Source: Okeania sp. SIO2C9 (lineage in GTDB: Bacteria; Cyanobacteriota; Cyanobacteriia; Cyanobacteriales; Microcoleaceae). From it: a stretch of 64,000 nucleotides of DNA. The stretch lies in assembly GCF_010672455.1 (NCBI RefSeq), contig NZ_JAAHGO010000031.1:35803-99802 (forward strand). The letters run 5' to 3'. Position 1 is the stretch's first letter; every line of letters begins with the position of its first letter. The position numbers were made by a program, and so were the translations under genes. The notes under the pieces were generated by a model. It did not search any database and was not told the DNA's origin. It saw only the letters and a list, made by a program, of their open reading frames with translations. Of this stretch, positions 9,420 to 18,640 are shown piece by piece.

Positions 9420-10115
9420 TTGCAAGCAAGAGAAATCGAGCCTAAGCTAAAACAACTTAGCTGTCTTGCCTGGTCAACTGAACCTGCGTTAGCCCAGAGG
9501 TTAGATGAAGTAACACGCTGGATTAAGGATATTAGGCCAGGCTTGCTAATGCAGAAAGGAGTCTTAGTAGGATTTTTGTTAGAATTAATTAAGGATGGAG
9601 AATTTTGGTTAAAATTGCAATCCTTAACAAATGAAGAAAGGCAACTATTTTTAAAACATCTTCCATCACCAGTCAGATACTGGTATGAAAATCTTTTTCC
9701 AAAGTGGTTTAATGAAAATGATCATAAATTTTATATATGGAAACAAAAATTAAGATCGGGGGAATTTAATCAAGAAGATGCTGAACTACTACAATCTGTC
9801 TCTCGTCAGATAAAAAGTCGTGATGGGTGTGTTGTTCATCGTTATATAGCAGATTTGTCTATGGCAACAGATGTAATTGTGAGTAGTAGCACAGGTAAGC
9901 CTCTCTGTGTTCAACTTACTACTATGTCCGGAGAATTATGTAATCATAAGTATAAGGAATGGAAAGATACACTACAGCAATGGAAAATTAGAAGGGGTAT
10001 TTTTGTTAGTTATAATCCCGGACAAGACCGCTCAGTTATTCAATTAGTAAATCTTGTTCTGCATAACAGCAGACATTTAACTGAGGCTAAATATATTAAA
10101 TTTTGTTTTAGATAG
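9420..10115 (+). CDS. Uncharacterised protein, possible PD-(D/E)XK-like fold
   Basis: A 231-aa protein that I do not recognise. The start is a TTG directly after an in-frame TGA, 4 bp downstream of a strong AGGAGG at 9410-9415, so it is forced by the sequence. The N-terminal half is helical (about 1-120). The C-terminal half has alternating strands, with Asp in MATDVIVSS followed by LCVQLTTMSG, then YKEWKDTLQQWK and GIFVSYNPG. The D...xVQ(L)T spacing is reminiscent of degenerate restriction-endonuclease-like folds, but the expected ExK or QxK is missing, so this is a weak guess. A 69-aa gene follows 70 bp downstream and may be co-transcribed. Confidence 0.6.
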   Translation: MQAREIEPKLKQLSCLAWSTEPALAQRLDEVTRWIKDIRPGLLMQKGVLVGFLLELIKDGEFWLKLQSLTNEERQLFLKHLPSPVRYWYENLFPKWFNENDHKFYIWKQKLRSGEFNQEDAELLQSVSRQIKSRDGCVVHRYIADLSMATDVIVSSSTGKPLCVQLTTMSGELCNHKYKEWKDTLQQWKIRRGIFVSYNPGQDRSVIQLVNLVLHNSRHLTEAKYIKFCFR

Positions 10116-10185
10116 GAATTGAACAAATTTCTATTACATTTCAACTTGCACATCAAACTACGCATTTTAATACTAGGCAGGATAC

Positions 10186-10395
10186 ATGGTAACAATTAGC
10201 AAAACTCTGTCAAATAAAGAACGTTTAGAAAAAGTTTGGCACGCTCTCCAAGAGGCTCAACAATTACAAGAAGACCGACTAACTTGGGGAATCAATCATG
10301 TCAATTTATACGTGGAAAATATTGATGGAGATTGGCTGGAAAAATGGGGTGAAAATGAAGAGGAATTAAGTGAAAAGTTACCAATCAATTCATAA
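10186..10395 (+). CDS. Small uncharacterised protein
   Basis: A 69-aa acidic, helical protein (ALQEAQQLQEDRLTWGI, ending GENEEELSEKLPINS). It starts at an ATG preceded by AGGCAGG at about 8 bp. No family was recognised. It lies 70 bp after the 231-aa unknown on the same strand, and the two may form a small transcription unit. Codon use looks like its neighbours, which favours a real gene over chance. Confidence 0.5.
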   Translation: MVTISKTLSNKERLEKVWHALQEAQQLQEDRLTWGINHVNLYVENIDGDWLEKWGENEEELSEKLPINS

Positions 10396-10871
10396 GCTTT
10401 CAAAAAGTCAAAAATAATTGGAGAAACAGCAACAATGACTGAACTATAAATTTAAGATGGTATAACAGAAGAAAGAAAGAAGAAGGAAGAGGGAAACACT
10501 GGCGTTGTTTGAGCTTTAAGCTTTTAATATGTCCGCGCCCTTTCCTTCCACTGCTATATGAGCGATCGCCTTTATATTTTGTGATGGAGATGAAGAGCGA
10601 TCGTTCAGAAAAATGAAGATACTATCCCTCAAAGGTAGAAGGAAAAATCATCCAACACTCTAGGTTTTAGGCTTTTGATATATTCTATAGCACAGGGAAG
10701 AAGGTTTTAGTTATCTAGGCGATTAGTTATCTAGGAGAGAAGGAAGAAGAAAAAATCTGGCGTTGTTTGATTTTTAAGCTTTTGATATGTCCGCTCTCTT
10801 TCTTTAGACCATTCTAACAGCTATAGCTACTACTATATGTAAAAAATGTCACACCTAAAATGGAGATTTTT
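10396..10871. repeat. Intergenic region with a duplicated spacer motif
   Basis: No gene seen. The motif GGCGTTGTTTGA...TTTAAGCTTTTxATATGTCCGC occurs twice (about 10502-10536 and 10757-10793), each beside an AAGAAGGAAGA purine run and near GCTATA-type ends. Inverted relatives occur at 13278-13320 and 55420-55462, so this is a dispersed repeat family. Confidence 0.5.
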
Positions 10872-11432
10872 ATGAGCAATTTTACAGAATTACCTGCAGA
10901 TCTTCCTATCCCAGTAGATGATGGAACTTGTAATCACCTACAAGGTTTGTTTTTGCCATCGCTTACTTTACCTTCAACCCATAATAGATATGTAGATTTA
11001 TCTGAAATTTCAGGTTACGTCGTTATTTACTGTTATCCCATGACTGGTCAACCAGGTATTCTACTACCCGAACAATGGGACAAAATTCCTGGAGCAAGAG
11101 GATGTACCCCTCAATCATGCGCTTTTCGAGACCATCACCAAGAAATAACAGAGTTAAAAGTGCAAGTTTTTGGTATCAGCACACAAAAAACTGAATATCA
11201 GATAGAAGCAGCGAAGCGACTTCATTTACCTTTTGAACTTCTGAGTGATAGTGATTTAAACTTTTCCCAAGCGTTAAAATTGCCAATATTTGAAATAGAA
11301 GGAAAGCAACTACTCAAAAGAGTTACATTAATTGCACAAGCAGGAAAAATTCTCAAAGTTTTCTATCCAGTATTCCCACCTGATAGAAATCCTGATGATG
11401 TAATTGATTGGTTACGAAATAATCTCGTTTAA
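10872..11432 (+). CDS. Peroxiredoxin, PrxQ/BCP-like
   Basis: A 186-aa thioredoxin-fold peroxiredoxin. I choose the ATG at 10872 over the one at 10860, because GGAG at 10862-10865 sits 6 bp before it and overlaps the upstream ATG. The active-site segment is ARGCTPQSCAFRDHHQE: the first Cys is the peroxidatic one and the second, five residues later, is the usual PrxQ-type resolving Cys. VVIYCYPMTGQPG replaces the common FYPKxxTPG, so the loop before the active site is variant. Such enzymes reduce hydroperoxides with thioredoxin as donor and protect against photo-oxidative stress. It stands alone between repeat-rich gaps. Confidence 0.85.
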   Translation: MSNFTELPADLPIPVDDGTCNHLQGLFLPSLTLPSTHNRYVDLSEISGYVVIYCYPMTGQPGILLPEQWDKIPGARGCTPQSCAFRDHHQEITELKVQVFGISTQKTEYQIEAAKRLHLPFELLSDSDLNFSQALKLPIFEIEGKQLLKRVTLIAQAGKILKVFYPVFPPDRNPDDVIDWLRNNLV

Positions 11433-11681
11433 TAGCTAGTCAATAATCAGTTTAACAGACATAGCAATTACATATTTTAAAAGCTCATTATTTATGCCCA
11501 AAACGAATTTAATATTTAAGAAAAATAGGATATTTGATTATAGATTTTAACCCTAGTTATATTATTTTTGGATAATGAGTTATAGCACTACACATTAAGA
11601 TTAGGACAGCTAAAAAACTTCAAAAAATTACAATTAAAAGTTTTGACTCTAGCTGATAGCTATATAATAAAATTTCTCTCT

Positions 11682-11734
11682 GTAGTTTTGCTCTAGCCCT
11701 TTAAATACTTGTCTTAGGGCTAAAGCCCAACTAC
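11682..11734. repeat. Inverted repeat with GGGCTAAAGCCC core
   Basis: GTAGTT at 11682 pairs with AACTAC at 11729-11734, and AGCCCT pairs with AGGGCT inside, giving a long imperfect hairpin with CTTAGGGCTAAAGCCCAAC. It lies between the convergent peroxiredoxin and hydrolase genes and could act as a bidirectional terminator. It is a dispersed element type in cyanobacteria. Confidence 0.45.
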
Positions 11735-11789
11735 AAACATAATATTTAGACACTATGTTACCTCAATTTACTGCTAATTTTTTCAGATT

Positions 11790-12641
11790 TCAAAAAATAT
11801 CTAAAAAATTCCCAACAGTCTGATTAAATTTTTCTGGTTCCACCAAAAATAGCCAATGATTTCCCGGAACTTTTTCCATTTTTAAATTCCTTAAATATTT
11901 CCGATAAGGCTTAATTTGCAACTCACTTCTATTCACACCTTTTTCTGGTTGAATAAACAAAGTCGGCACATCAATATATTCTGTTAAACCAGGAACTCGC
12001 ATCACCTCTTCAAATATTTCATCCCGCGCCGGAATCACAAATTTACTTCCCCACTTACCATCAGCTTTTTCCTCCATACTTTCCTGAAATACTATCTGTT
12101 GCAATTCACTCCAACCTGCATATTTTCCTAACTGCTTTGCCTGAGTTTCTGCCTCAGCAAAACTATCAAATGGACCCATACCTTTTAAGGTTTCTAAAGT
12201 ACGATAAAGAATAGGAAAAGTAACTTTAATTAATCCCGGCATTTTGCCAATAAAAATCGGGTCTATCAACATCATACTTTTAAATCTTTCTCGATTTTGT
12301 CTTGCCCAAATACAAGCTAATTTTCCTGTCCAAGAATGACCTAAAATATGAGCAGAAGACCAGTTTAAATGCTCCATGAGCGCTTCTAAATCAGTAATTG
12401 TTTTCTCGAAAGTATACCCACTTTCTGGTTTTCCACTTTCTCCATGACCGCGCATATCTGGTGCAACAATATGATATTTATCCGCTAAATACTTTCCTAA
12501 ACTTGACCAAACTAAAGCCAAATCTGCCAAACCATGTAATAGCAAAAGTGGCTGTTTTTTATCTTGATTTTCCTCTAATTGCCACTCCAAGTAAGAAAGT
12601 TGAATATCAGGCAAATTTACAGTTTTGCGAGTATAAAGCAT
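11790..12641 (-). CDS. Alpha/beta hydrolase
   Basis: A 283-aa protein from the ATG at 12641; an ATG ten codons upstream (12671) is also in frame but lies at the edge of a repeat. It is an alpha/beta-hydrolase fold enzyme: oxyanion segment LLLLHGLADLALVW, APDMRGHGESGKP, nucleophile elbow GHSWTG, and terminal catalytic His in GNHWLFLVEPEKF. A lid-like helical region spans about residues 140-200. No substrate can be assigned; many of these are esterases, or hydrolases of quinone- or pheophytin-like compounds. A MITE-like element begins 36 bp upstream, so its promoter is either in or displaced by that repeat. Confidence 0.85.
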   Translation of the reverse strand: MLYTRKTVNLPDIQLSYLEWQLEENQDKKQPLLLLHGLADLALVWSSLGKYLADKYHIVAPDMRGHGESGKPESGYTFEKTITDLEALMEHLNWSSAHILGHSWTGKLACIWARQNRERFKSMMLIDPIFIGKMPGLIKVTFPILYRTLETLKGMGPFDSFAEAETQAKQLGKYAGWSELQQIVFQESMEEKADGKWGSKFVIPARDEIFEEVMRVPGLTEYIDVPTLFIQPEKGVNRSELQIKPYRKYLRNLKMEKVPGNHWLFLVEPEKFNQTVGNFLDIF

Positions 12642-12676
12642 AATTAAATATGATGATTGAATATTTAGCAATTAAA

Positions 12677-12948
12677 TAGGGCTTGCTGATTAAATCTAAA
12701 AGCATTGACATATAAATAATTTAGTCTTTTTGGGGCCTTTAAAAAATGCCTGATTTTCAGTCTGAAACGCTCAAAAAGGAGCGTATTTTAGGCGCATAGT
12801 TGGGCAGAAAAATCAAGGGACAATTCTTACTCCTGCCTCCTCGCTAATTCTCATTTATCCTTTTTTCCCCTACCAGGAGGGGGAGGGGCGAGGGGTCGGT
12901 TGTCTCCTGTCTACTACCCCTACTAAAATACTTTTTCAGCAAACCCTA
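12677..12948. repeat. MITE-like element, TAGGGTTTGCTGA ends
   Basis: A 272-bp segment has terminal inverted repeats, TAGGGCTTGCTGA at 12677-12689 and TCAGCAAACCCTA at 12936-12948. Its left 120 bp (to about 12800) recur in inverted orientation at about 16635-16755. The right part holds CCCCTACC and GGGAGGGG blocks and STRR-like CTCCTG runs. Confidence 0.6.
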
Positions 12949-13131
12949 AATATTATAGCAAGTAGCGTTGAGAAAATTTGGTTAGCAAAATTAATTGCTA
13001 GAGGTAAAAAGCCATTTTTCTCTACAACTCATCGATCAATAAATTGATGTATCATATTACTTTTGAGAATTGATATTAGTACGGTTAATTCAACAATTAA
13101 TAATTAATCATTACCTTAAAGTCAGAGGATT

Positions 13132-13600
13132 TATCAAAATAATTGGGTCGCGCCACTCCATCGGGAAATGGCGAAATATTTTTGGAACGAAACTCAAATC
13201 CCCTACTTCCCCTCCACGGTCCGGGTTAGGGGTGGGTTGATTTCTGACTTCTGACTTCGTTAAAGCAGTCGCCATTACTGACATATCAAAAGCTTAAAAC
13301 TCACACAACGCAAGATTTTTCTTTAGACTTCTTGCAAAAGTCAGAGAATAGGGAATAGACAGATGAAATTGGGGTGCATCTCATATTTGCAAAAATACTT
13401 TTTTCCTATATATTCCCTTTCGGAGCTGTTGCCTTCCGGAGCTGTTGCCTGTTGCCTAAAAGCAATAAATTTTTGGCTTTATTCACGCATTGAGATGCAC
13501 CCTGAAATTGTTTATTTCATAGTCTTGAATTGATTTAATTAACTTTTTTGCAACAGGTCTATTCTTGCTTTCTGCTTTTTATTTCTTCCTTCTGCTATAC
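13132..13600. repeat. Mixed dispersed repeats between hydrolase and tandem array
   Basis: Starts with ATCAAAATAATTGGGTCGCG...GGCGAAATATTTTTGGAACG, a family also seen at 14217, 17710 and 35870. It continues with a copy of CATATCAAAAGCTTAAAACTC (13278-13320), a GGAGCTGTTGCCT direct repeat (about 13424-13453) and ends in TTCTGCTATACC. No coding sequence seen. Confidence 0.5.
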
Positions 13601-13701
13601 CAACTACCAAACTAACTGCTGACTACTTCTTCAATTCGGTTTTAAATAAACTGAGTAGATTCAAGCACCCCTAACAAGAACCTCAGACACAAAATATTTT
13701 C

Positions 13702-14183
13702 ATTTTCTGAAGCACCAAAAAAGTCGGAGCCGAATCAAAAAAGAGCTTGCATCTTCAAAAAAACTTTGATAGTATAATGTTATTGGGTGGTATTCGCCCC
13801 TAAACATGATTTTTTATTCAACATAGTTGAAAGCCAAGCGATCGCCAATACCAACAAAATCACCCAAAGGAAAAAAAAACATTTTGTGAAGCACCAAAAA
13901 AAGTCGGAGTCGAATCAAAAAAGAGCTTGCATCTTCAAAAAAACTTTGATAGTATAATGTTATTGGGTGGTATTCGCCCCTAAACATGATTTTTTATTCA
14001 ACATAGTTGAAAGCCAAGCGATCGCCAATACCAACAAAATCACCCAAAGGAAAAAAAACATTTTGTGAAGCACCAAAAAAAGTCGGAGCCGAATCAAAAA
14101 AGAGCTTGCATCCCCAAAAAAACTTTGATAGTATAATGTTATTGGGTGGTGTTCGCCCCTAAACATGATTTTTTATTCAACAT
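13702..14183. repeat. 179-bp tandem repeat, about 2.7 copies
   Basis: The units align on GCACCAAAA at 13712, 13891 and 14070, exactly 179 bp apart, and are nearly identical. The third is cut after ATTCAACATA. Each unit includes GGGTGG-TATTCGCCCC and one HIP1 site in the complete copies. The main length difference is 9 versus 8 A residues before the CAT at 13880 and 14059. Confidence 0.85.
13960..14061 (-). CDS. Possible 33-aa hydrophobic peptide in the tandem repeat
   Basis: In the second repeat unit the minus strand encodes MFFFLWVILLVLAIAWL, a convincing single membrane helix, then a short polar tail ending in GANTTQ. The copy at 13780-13882 is one base longer in the T-tract next to the start codon and is therefore out of frame. 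No ribosome site is evident, so this may be a chance ORF kept intact only by repeat identity. Confidence 0.2.
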   Translation of the reverse strand: MFFFLWVILLVLAIAWLSTMLNKKSCLGANTTQ

Positions 14184-14216
14184 AAGACACCCTAGAAAGA
14201 AAAAAATTAATAATTA

Positions 14217-14353
14217 TCAAAATAATTGGGTCTAAAACCCCGCCGGGAAATGGCGAAATATTTTTGGAGCGAAGCTCAAATCCCCTACTTCCCCTCCTGG
14301 GAGGGGCGGGGGTGGGTTAACTTCTGTAGGGGCGAATGGCCATTCGCCCCTAC
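14217..14353. repeat. Dispersed repeat with 28-bp perfect palindrome
   Basis: A second copy of the ATCAAAATAATTGGGT...GGCGAAATATTTTTGGAGCG family (compare 13132). It runs into a perfect 28-bp palindrome at 14326-14353, whose half-site is GTAGGGGCGAATGG. Confidence 0.65.
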
Positions 14354-14361
14354 GACTTCTG

Positions 14362-14489
14362 ATATCATGTCCGGTAGCATCGTTTGTGTATAAAATTAAG
14401 GTGACACTCTTGAGAAAACCTTATGCCTCCTGCCTCCTGCCTTCTGCCTTCCTTCCACCAAAGTCTAATTATTCAACCGGACATGATAT
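14362..14489. repeat. MITE-like element, ATATCATGTCCGG ends
   Basis: A 128-bp segment has inverted ends ATATCATGTCCGG and CCGGACATGATAT. The core includes GTTTGTGTA and a CCTCCTG/CCTTCTG short tandem repeat. Similar elements lie at 16151, 23658, 54753 and 55035. It sits just before recQ, and the open frame upstream of the recQ start is read through it. Confidence 0.7.
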
Positions 14490-14550
14490 GACTTCTGACT
14501 TCGTCAATAACCCTACAACTTCAAACATCAGAAAAAAACCATATTCAACC

Positions 14551-16029
14551 ATGAATAATCCCGAACAAACCACTTGGAATAACGTCCGCGAAGCCTTCCG
14601 TAAAATCTGGGGATACGATAATTTTCGACCACCACAAGGAGAAATAATTAGTTGCTTATTAAAAGGAAAAGACGCCTTAATAATCATGCCAACTGGAGGA
14701 GGAAAATCAATCTGTTTTCAACTACCAGCTCTACTAAAAACAGGCTTAACTTTAGTAATATCCCCCCTAGTTGCGCTGATGGAAAATCAAGTTCAAGAAT
14801 TGCGCGATCGCTCACTTCCCGCCTCTCTTCTCCATAGCCAAATTCCCAATTCCCAAAAACAAAAAACCCTCCAAGCATTACAACAAAATAAACTAAGATT
14901 ACTCTATCTTTCCCCAGAAACTTTACTTAACAAAAAAGTTTGGAATTTACTCTGCCAACCCCAGATAAAAATCAACGGTTTAATATTAGATGAAGCTCAT
15001 TGTCTAGTACAGTGGGGAGAAACTTTTCGTCCTGCTTATCGTCGCTTAGGAGCAGTACGTTCAGCACTAATAAAATCTAAAACTCCAAATACTAATATTG
15101 CTATTGCCGCCTTTACCGCCACTGCCGACCCCCAAGCCCAAAATATTATAAAAAAAACTTTACAACTGCAAAACCCACAACCATTTTTACTTAGCCCCTA
15201 CCGAAATAATTTATATTTAAAAATTCAAAAAATTTGTACTCCCAGAAGTCGCCGTCAACAGTTATTTAAATTTATCAAAACCAGAAAAAACCAAGCAGGT
15301 TTAATTTACGTTAGAACTAGAAAAGACAGTGAAAACTTAGCCGAAATATTACGACAAAAAGATTATCAAACTACAGCTTATCACGCAGGTTTAAGTGCAA
15401 AAGAAAGACGAAATATAGAGAAAGCTTGGATAGGTGGAGAAATAAATTTTGTAGTCTGTACATCTGCCTTTGGTATGGGAATAAATAAACCAGATGTGCG
15501 GTGGGTAATACATTTTCAAGCACCATCACTTTTGTCTGAATATATTCAAGAAGTCGGTAGAGGTGGTAGAGATGGGAAACCTGCCGAAGCTTTAACATTA
15601 GTCAGCGAACCTACTGGTTGGTTAGACCCAGAGGATAAGCAAAGACAAAAATTTCTAGTAGATAAGTTGCGATCGCAGCATCAAACAGCCCAAAAATTAA
15701 TCAAACAACTGCCAACTATGGGAAATATTAATGCTGTAACAGATGAATTTCCTGATGCAGCGATCGCCCTGTCTATCTTGCACTCTTCCGGAAAACTGAG
15801 ATGGCGCGATCCCTTTAACTATATTATGAATAAATCTGCTACTGGCAAAACAGCATCCTTAGATTACAATTCCGGTATTCAGGAAATGAATCAATACTTC
15901 ACGACAAGCAAATGTCGATGGCAGTTTTTACTACAAGCATTTGGCTTTTCTAAGGAAGCTCAGAATATGCGTTGTGGTCACTGCGATAATTGTATTCGGA
16001 GAGGAAGAGGAAAAATATTCAACAATTAA
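14551..16029 (+). CDS. recQ: RecQ-family ATP-dependent DNA helicase
   Basis: A 492-aa protein from the ATG at 14551. The open frame reaches back to 14386, but that part encodes MITE and tandem-repeat sequence, not helicase. Motifs are in order: FRPPQGEII (Q-motif region), MPTGGGKSICFQ (Walker A), LDEAHC (DEAH box), FTATADP, GMGINKPDVRWVIHF, and QEVGRGGRDGKPAEAL (motif VI). The C-terminus has the RecQ zinc-binding Cys set, KCRW then MRCGHCDNC. It lacks an HRDC domain, and at 492 aa is shorter than E. coli RecQ (about 609). RecQ unwinds 3'-5' and acts in recombinational repair. No other repair gene is adjacent. Confidence 0.92.
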   Translation: MNNPEQTTWNNVREAFRKIWGYDNFRPPQGEIISCLLKGKDALIIMPTGGGKSICFQLPALLKTGLTLVISPLVALMENQVQELRDRSLPASLLHSQIPNSQKQKTLQALQQNKLRLLYLSPETLLNKKVWNLLCQPQIKINGLILDEAHCLVQWGETFRPAYRRLGAVRSALIKSKTPNTNIAIAAFTATADPQAQNIIKKTLQLQNPQPFLLSPYRNNLYLKIQKICTPRSRRQQLFKFIKTRKNQAGLIYVRTRKDSENLAEILRQKDYQTTAYHAGLSAKERRNIEKAWIGGEINFVVCTSAFGMGINKPDVRWVIHFQAPSLLSEYIQEVGRGGRDGKPAEALTLVSEPTGWLDPEDKQRQKFLVDKLRSQHQTAQKLIKQLPTMGNINAVTDEFPDAAIALSILHSSGKLRWRDPFNYIMNKSATGKTASLDYNSGIQEMNQYFTTSKCRWQFLLQAFGFSKEAQNMRCGHCDNCIRRGRGKIFNN

Positions 16030-16033
16030 TAAT

Positions 16034-16760
16034 TAGGGTTTGCTGAAAAAGTTTTTTAGTAGGGGTAGGATACAGGATACAGGATACAGGATACAGGATA
16101 CAGGAGAAATGGGAATGAGCGAGCAGGTAGGATTCAACAATTAATAATTAATATCAAATCCGGTAGCATCGGTGTTATTCAGTCTTTAAAGATAAGAGTC
16201 TATACTGTAGGGGCGAATGGCCATTCGCCCTTACCGATTGTATGACTATCAACAGAATTATATTACTCCAAAGCCAACGGATTTGATATAATAATGAATA
16301 ATTAATTATTACCTCTTCTTTTCAAGGAGAGGATTGACTAATCATGAAAATTTTTTCTTGTTTTTCCTTTAAAGGAGAGGATTTTCACCTTAATTATAGC
16401 GCTGTGCGCAGCTCATCTGGCAACAGGCAACAGCGGTCAGACCCCGCGACGACGCCAGCTAGCTTGCGGAATGCTGACCAACAGAGGCAACAGGGGGAAT
16501 AAAAAACTGTTTGCGTAGCATTCCGTAAGGAATAGCATAAGACTTTTAGCTATTGGACAGTTCTTGTAATTTGTAAATATGCCAGCGCACATTGCTATAT
16601 TCGGTAACAATTGTCAATTTGGGATTTTTATGCCCAACTATGAGCCTAAAATACGCTCCATGCATGAGCGTTTTAGACGTGATACCAGGCACTTTTTAAA
16701 GGCCCCAAAAAGGCACTTGTCTTTATATGTCAATGCTTTTAGATTTAATCAGCAGAGCAA
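16034..16760. repeat. Degenerate composite of nested repeats
   Basis: It begins with TAGGGTTTGCTGA at 16034 and a GGATACA short tandem repeat, and ends near TTTAATCAGCA at about 16753, where the outer bases of the matching end are lost. Inside are a MITE (16151-16289), the ACCTCTTCTTTTCAAGGAGAGG repeat family (about 16313), a GCATTCCG-type palindrome (about 16500-16540), and at 16635-16755 an inverted copy of 12679-12800. The plus-strand ORF at 16579-16767 lies in this repeat. Confidence 0.5.
16151..16289. repeat. MITE-like element, ATATCAAATCCGG ends, with palindrome
   Basis: A 139-bp segment with inverted ends ATATCAAATCCGG and CGGATTTGATAT. Its core carries a 28-bp palindrome (16207-16234, one mismatch), whose half-site GTAGGGGCGAATGG equals that at 14326. 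Confidence 0.65.
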
Positions 16761-16946
16761 TAATTAATCATTACCTCTGCTAAAAATTGTAGAATTAGCG
16801 AACAGTATTTTTTTGATTTATCTCTTCAAAGAAAAAGAGACTTTAAATCTTACTTAATTATTAGGTAAAGTACAGGATTTTTCCTTCTTCCTTCCTTCTC
16901 TCCTAAATAACTAAACGCCCTCTTCCTTCTTCCTTCTGCCATAAAG

Positions 16947-17642
16947 CTATTTCCGACAAATTGACTCAGACTTCAATTTTGCTTGATGCTCGCAGCGAAA
17001 ACCATCCTTGCACCATTGCGTCATATTCACCTGTGTCAATTTTAGCACATCAGCACATTTTGGTTCTATTATCTTACTTCCCACAGCCCAAAATAAACTA
17101 CGAATTACATCTAAACCAGTCTTGAGATGAGATTCTCTATTACCAGGCACCCCTATTTCCTCAACAATATCAGTTTCTACCCATATTCCATTAGCACCCA
17201 AAATAATCTGTGCTAACCATTTAGCTCTGGGTAAATGAGTAGGAGATGTTACCAGTTTAATATGTTCCACTCCCCATTTCTTGAGAATTGGCAAAGTAAA
17301 ATAGAAGTTACCAAAAGTAGATTTAGCGCAATGTTCTAACCAAACCTTCTCTACAGGAGCATTTTCCCGTTGAAATAATCCCACAAGACAAGGGTCTTTA
17401 GATCCAGCAGAAATTAAAATTGGGGTCTGAGGATATTGTTTAGCCACTTGAGCAATATAAATTTCCCGTTTAATACTCCCACCTAAAACTAAATAAGTAT
17501 CCACAGGAGATTTTGCTGCAGACTGGAGTGAAATAGTACTTCCCACCAACCACACTAATAGACTAGAAAGTATAGAAAAAAGCAAAAACAGCAATATTTT
17601 CCTGATTTTCTGATTGCCACGAATGTTTGGATTTCCTGTCAT
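16947..17642 (-). CDS. YdcF/ElyC-like (DUF218) membrane-anchored protein
   Basis: A 231-aa protein. One N-terminal transmembrane helix (ILLFLLFSILSSLLVWLVG, about residues 15-35) anchors a DUF218 domain. Seen directly: DTYLVLGGS near residue 53, PQTPILISAGSKDPC, the conserved STFGNFYFT segment and LVTSPTHLPRAKW. DUF218 proteins (ElyC, SanA, YdcF) act in envelope homeostasis, and some affect lipid-carrier or peptidoglycan metabolism; the exact reaction is not established. The ATG start is preceded by TATAATTTCT, so the transcript may have a very short leader. The C-terminal tail (KLKSESICRK) is non-conserved. Confidence 0.8.
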   Translation of the reverse strand: MTGNPNIRGNQKIRKILLFLLFSILSSLLVWLVGSTISLQSAAKSPVDTYLVLGGSIKREIYIAQVAKQYPQTPILISAGSKDPCLVGLFQRENAPVEKVWLEHCAKSTFGNFYFTLPILKKWGVEHIKLVTSPTHLPRAKWLAQIILGANGIWVETDIVEEIGVPGNRESHLKTGLDVIRSLFWAVGSKIIEPKCADVLKLTQVNMTQWCKDGFRCEHQAKLKSESICRK

Positions 17643-18121
17643 AGAAATTATAGCGGGTTATTTGAACTTACCTCTAATCTGCCCACTGCTCCTCCTGTTT
17701 CATATTTTTTATCAAAATAATATGGGTCGCGCAACTCCGCCTTTTAAGGCGATCGGGTTTTTGGAGCTTTTCTCAAATCCCCGTTACAAAAATAACTTCT
17801 GACTTATGACTTCTGACTTATGACTTCGTTAAAGAACCCTTATGGTATCTTTGCATATAGTATGTGCTTTTGGCATAAAAGTAAGTGGGGCGTTAACGAT
17901 AGTTATGCGAAGCAAACGGCCGTTCGCCCCTACAGAAGTCAGGAAACTCAGAAATATCATAGGTGAAAAAGCGGATGCAACCCCGCGACGACGTTAGTCG
18001 CAAGGGAATGCGCACCAAGCAGGTAGAAAAATGTTCTCCACTCCCCTACTCCCCTACTACCTCACTCCCCCACTTCCGTTCCATAATGCTATAACTATTG
18101 AATCAGATATAATTTCTTATA
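17643..18121. repeat. Intergenic region with dispersed repeats
   Basis: It holds a copy of the ATCAAAATAATATGGGT...CAAATCCCCGTTACAAA family (about 17710-17830), a run of GACTTCTGACTTATGACTT, a decayed GGCCGTTCGCCCCTAC half-palindrome near 17915, and CTCCCCTACTCCCC short repeats. No gene was recognised. Confidence 0.5.
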
Positions 18122-18410
18122 TCAGAGCGAATTTGGATCAACACCCAAATCGCGTAATTTAGCAGCTAATTTTTCGGCCCGTTGCTTTTCCTGTTCGGCC
18201 TTTTGCTTTTCCTGTTCGGCTTGTTCGCTACTCCACAACAACAAATTTTCGGACTTATCCCACCATCTAAGCCAGCTAATATTTTGCCCTAGTCTTTCTC
18301 CTGGCCAAATTCCCAAAAACAAGTCTAATTCCGGTATCCAAAAATGTCCATTCTCATTAGCTGACTCGAAGCAATACTTTCCATCCTGCAAACTGCGTAC
18401 TTCTAAGATG
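18122..18410 (-). pseudogene. Truncated Uma2-family endonuclease (C-terminal end only)
   Basis: The frame can be read from LEVRSLQDGKY (about 18408) to the stop. It matches the C-terminus of cyanobacterial Uma2 (DUF820) proteins: GHFWIPELDLFLGIWPGE, LRWWD, LLLWSSEQAEQEKQKAEQEK, then a short coiled coil ending in LGVDPNSL. The catalytic PD-(D/E)XK core, which should lie upstream, is missing and replaced by a GGGAGATG minisatellite at 18411. An 89-aa ORF begins at an internal TTG, but there is no evidence of a start signal. It is most likely a non-functional remnant. Confidence 0.7.
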
Positions 18411-18506
18411 GGGAGATGGGGAGATGGGGAGATGGGGGGATGGGGAGACAGAGAGACAGGGAGACAGGGAGATGGGGGGATAGGGAGATGGGGGGATGGG
18501 GAGATT
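18411..18506. repeat. GGGAGATG-type minisatellite
   Basis: About twelve copies of a 7-9 bp unit (GGGAGATG, GGGGGATG, GGGAGACA). It abuts exactly where homology of the Uma2 fragment ends. A complementary array (CCCCATCT) occurs inside the MITE at 55035-55205. Confidence 0.8.
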
Positions 18507-18640
18507 CCTATATTTGCACAATTTTTTGTATTTCATATAATTTGAAGTCATCTGCAATCTGATTGAAAAACTTTGTCCTACAAATACAATAGTGACATTA
18601 TGAGGAAATTCCCTACATTCTTTTTCGCACCTATGTCTAT

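Noticed and set aside
14386..14550. N-terminal extension of RecQ
   Set aside because: The extension encodes MITE and CCTCCTG repeat sequence, and RecQ homology starts only after the ATG at 14551.
16579..16767. 62-aa ORF
   Set aside because: It lies within a dispersed repeat that is also present, inverted, at 12679-12800, where it is not open in the same way.
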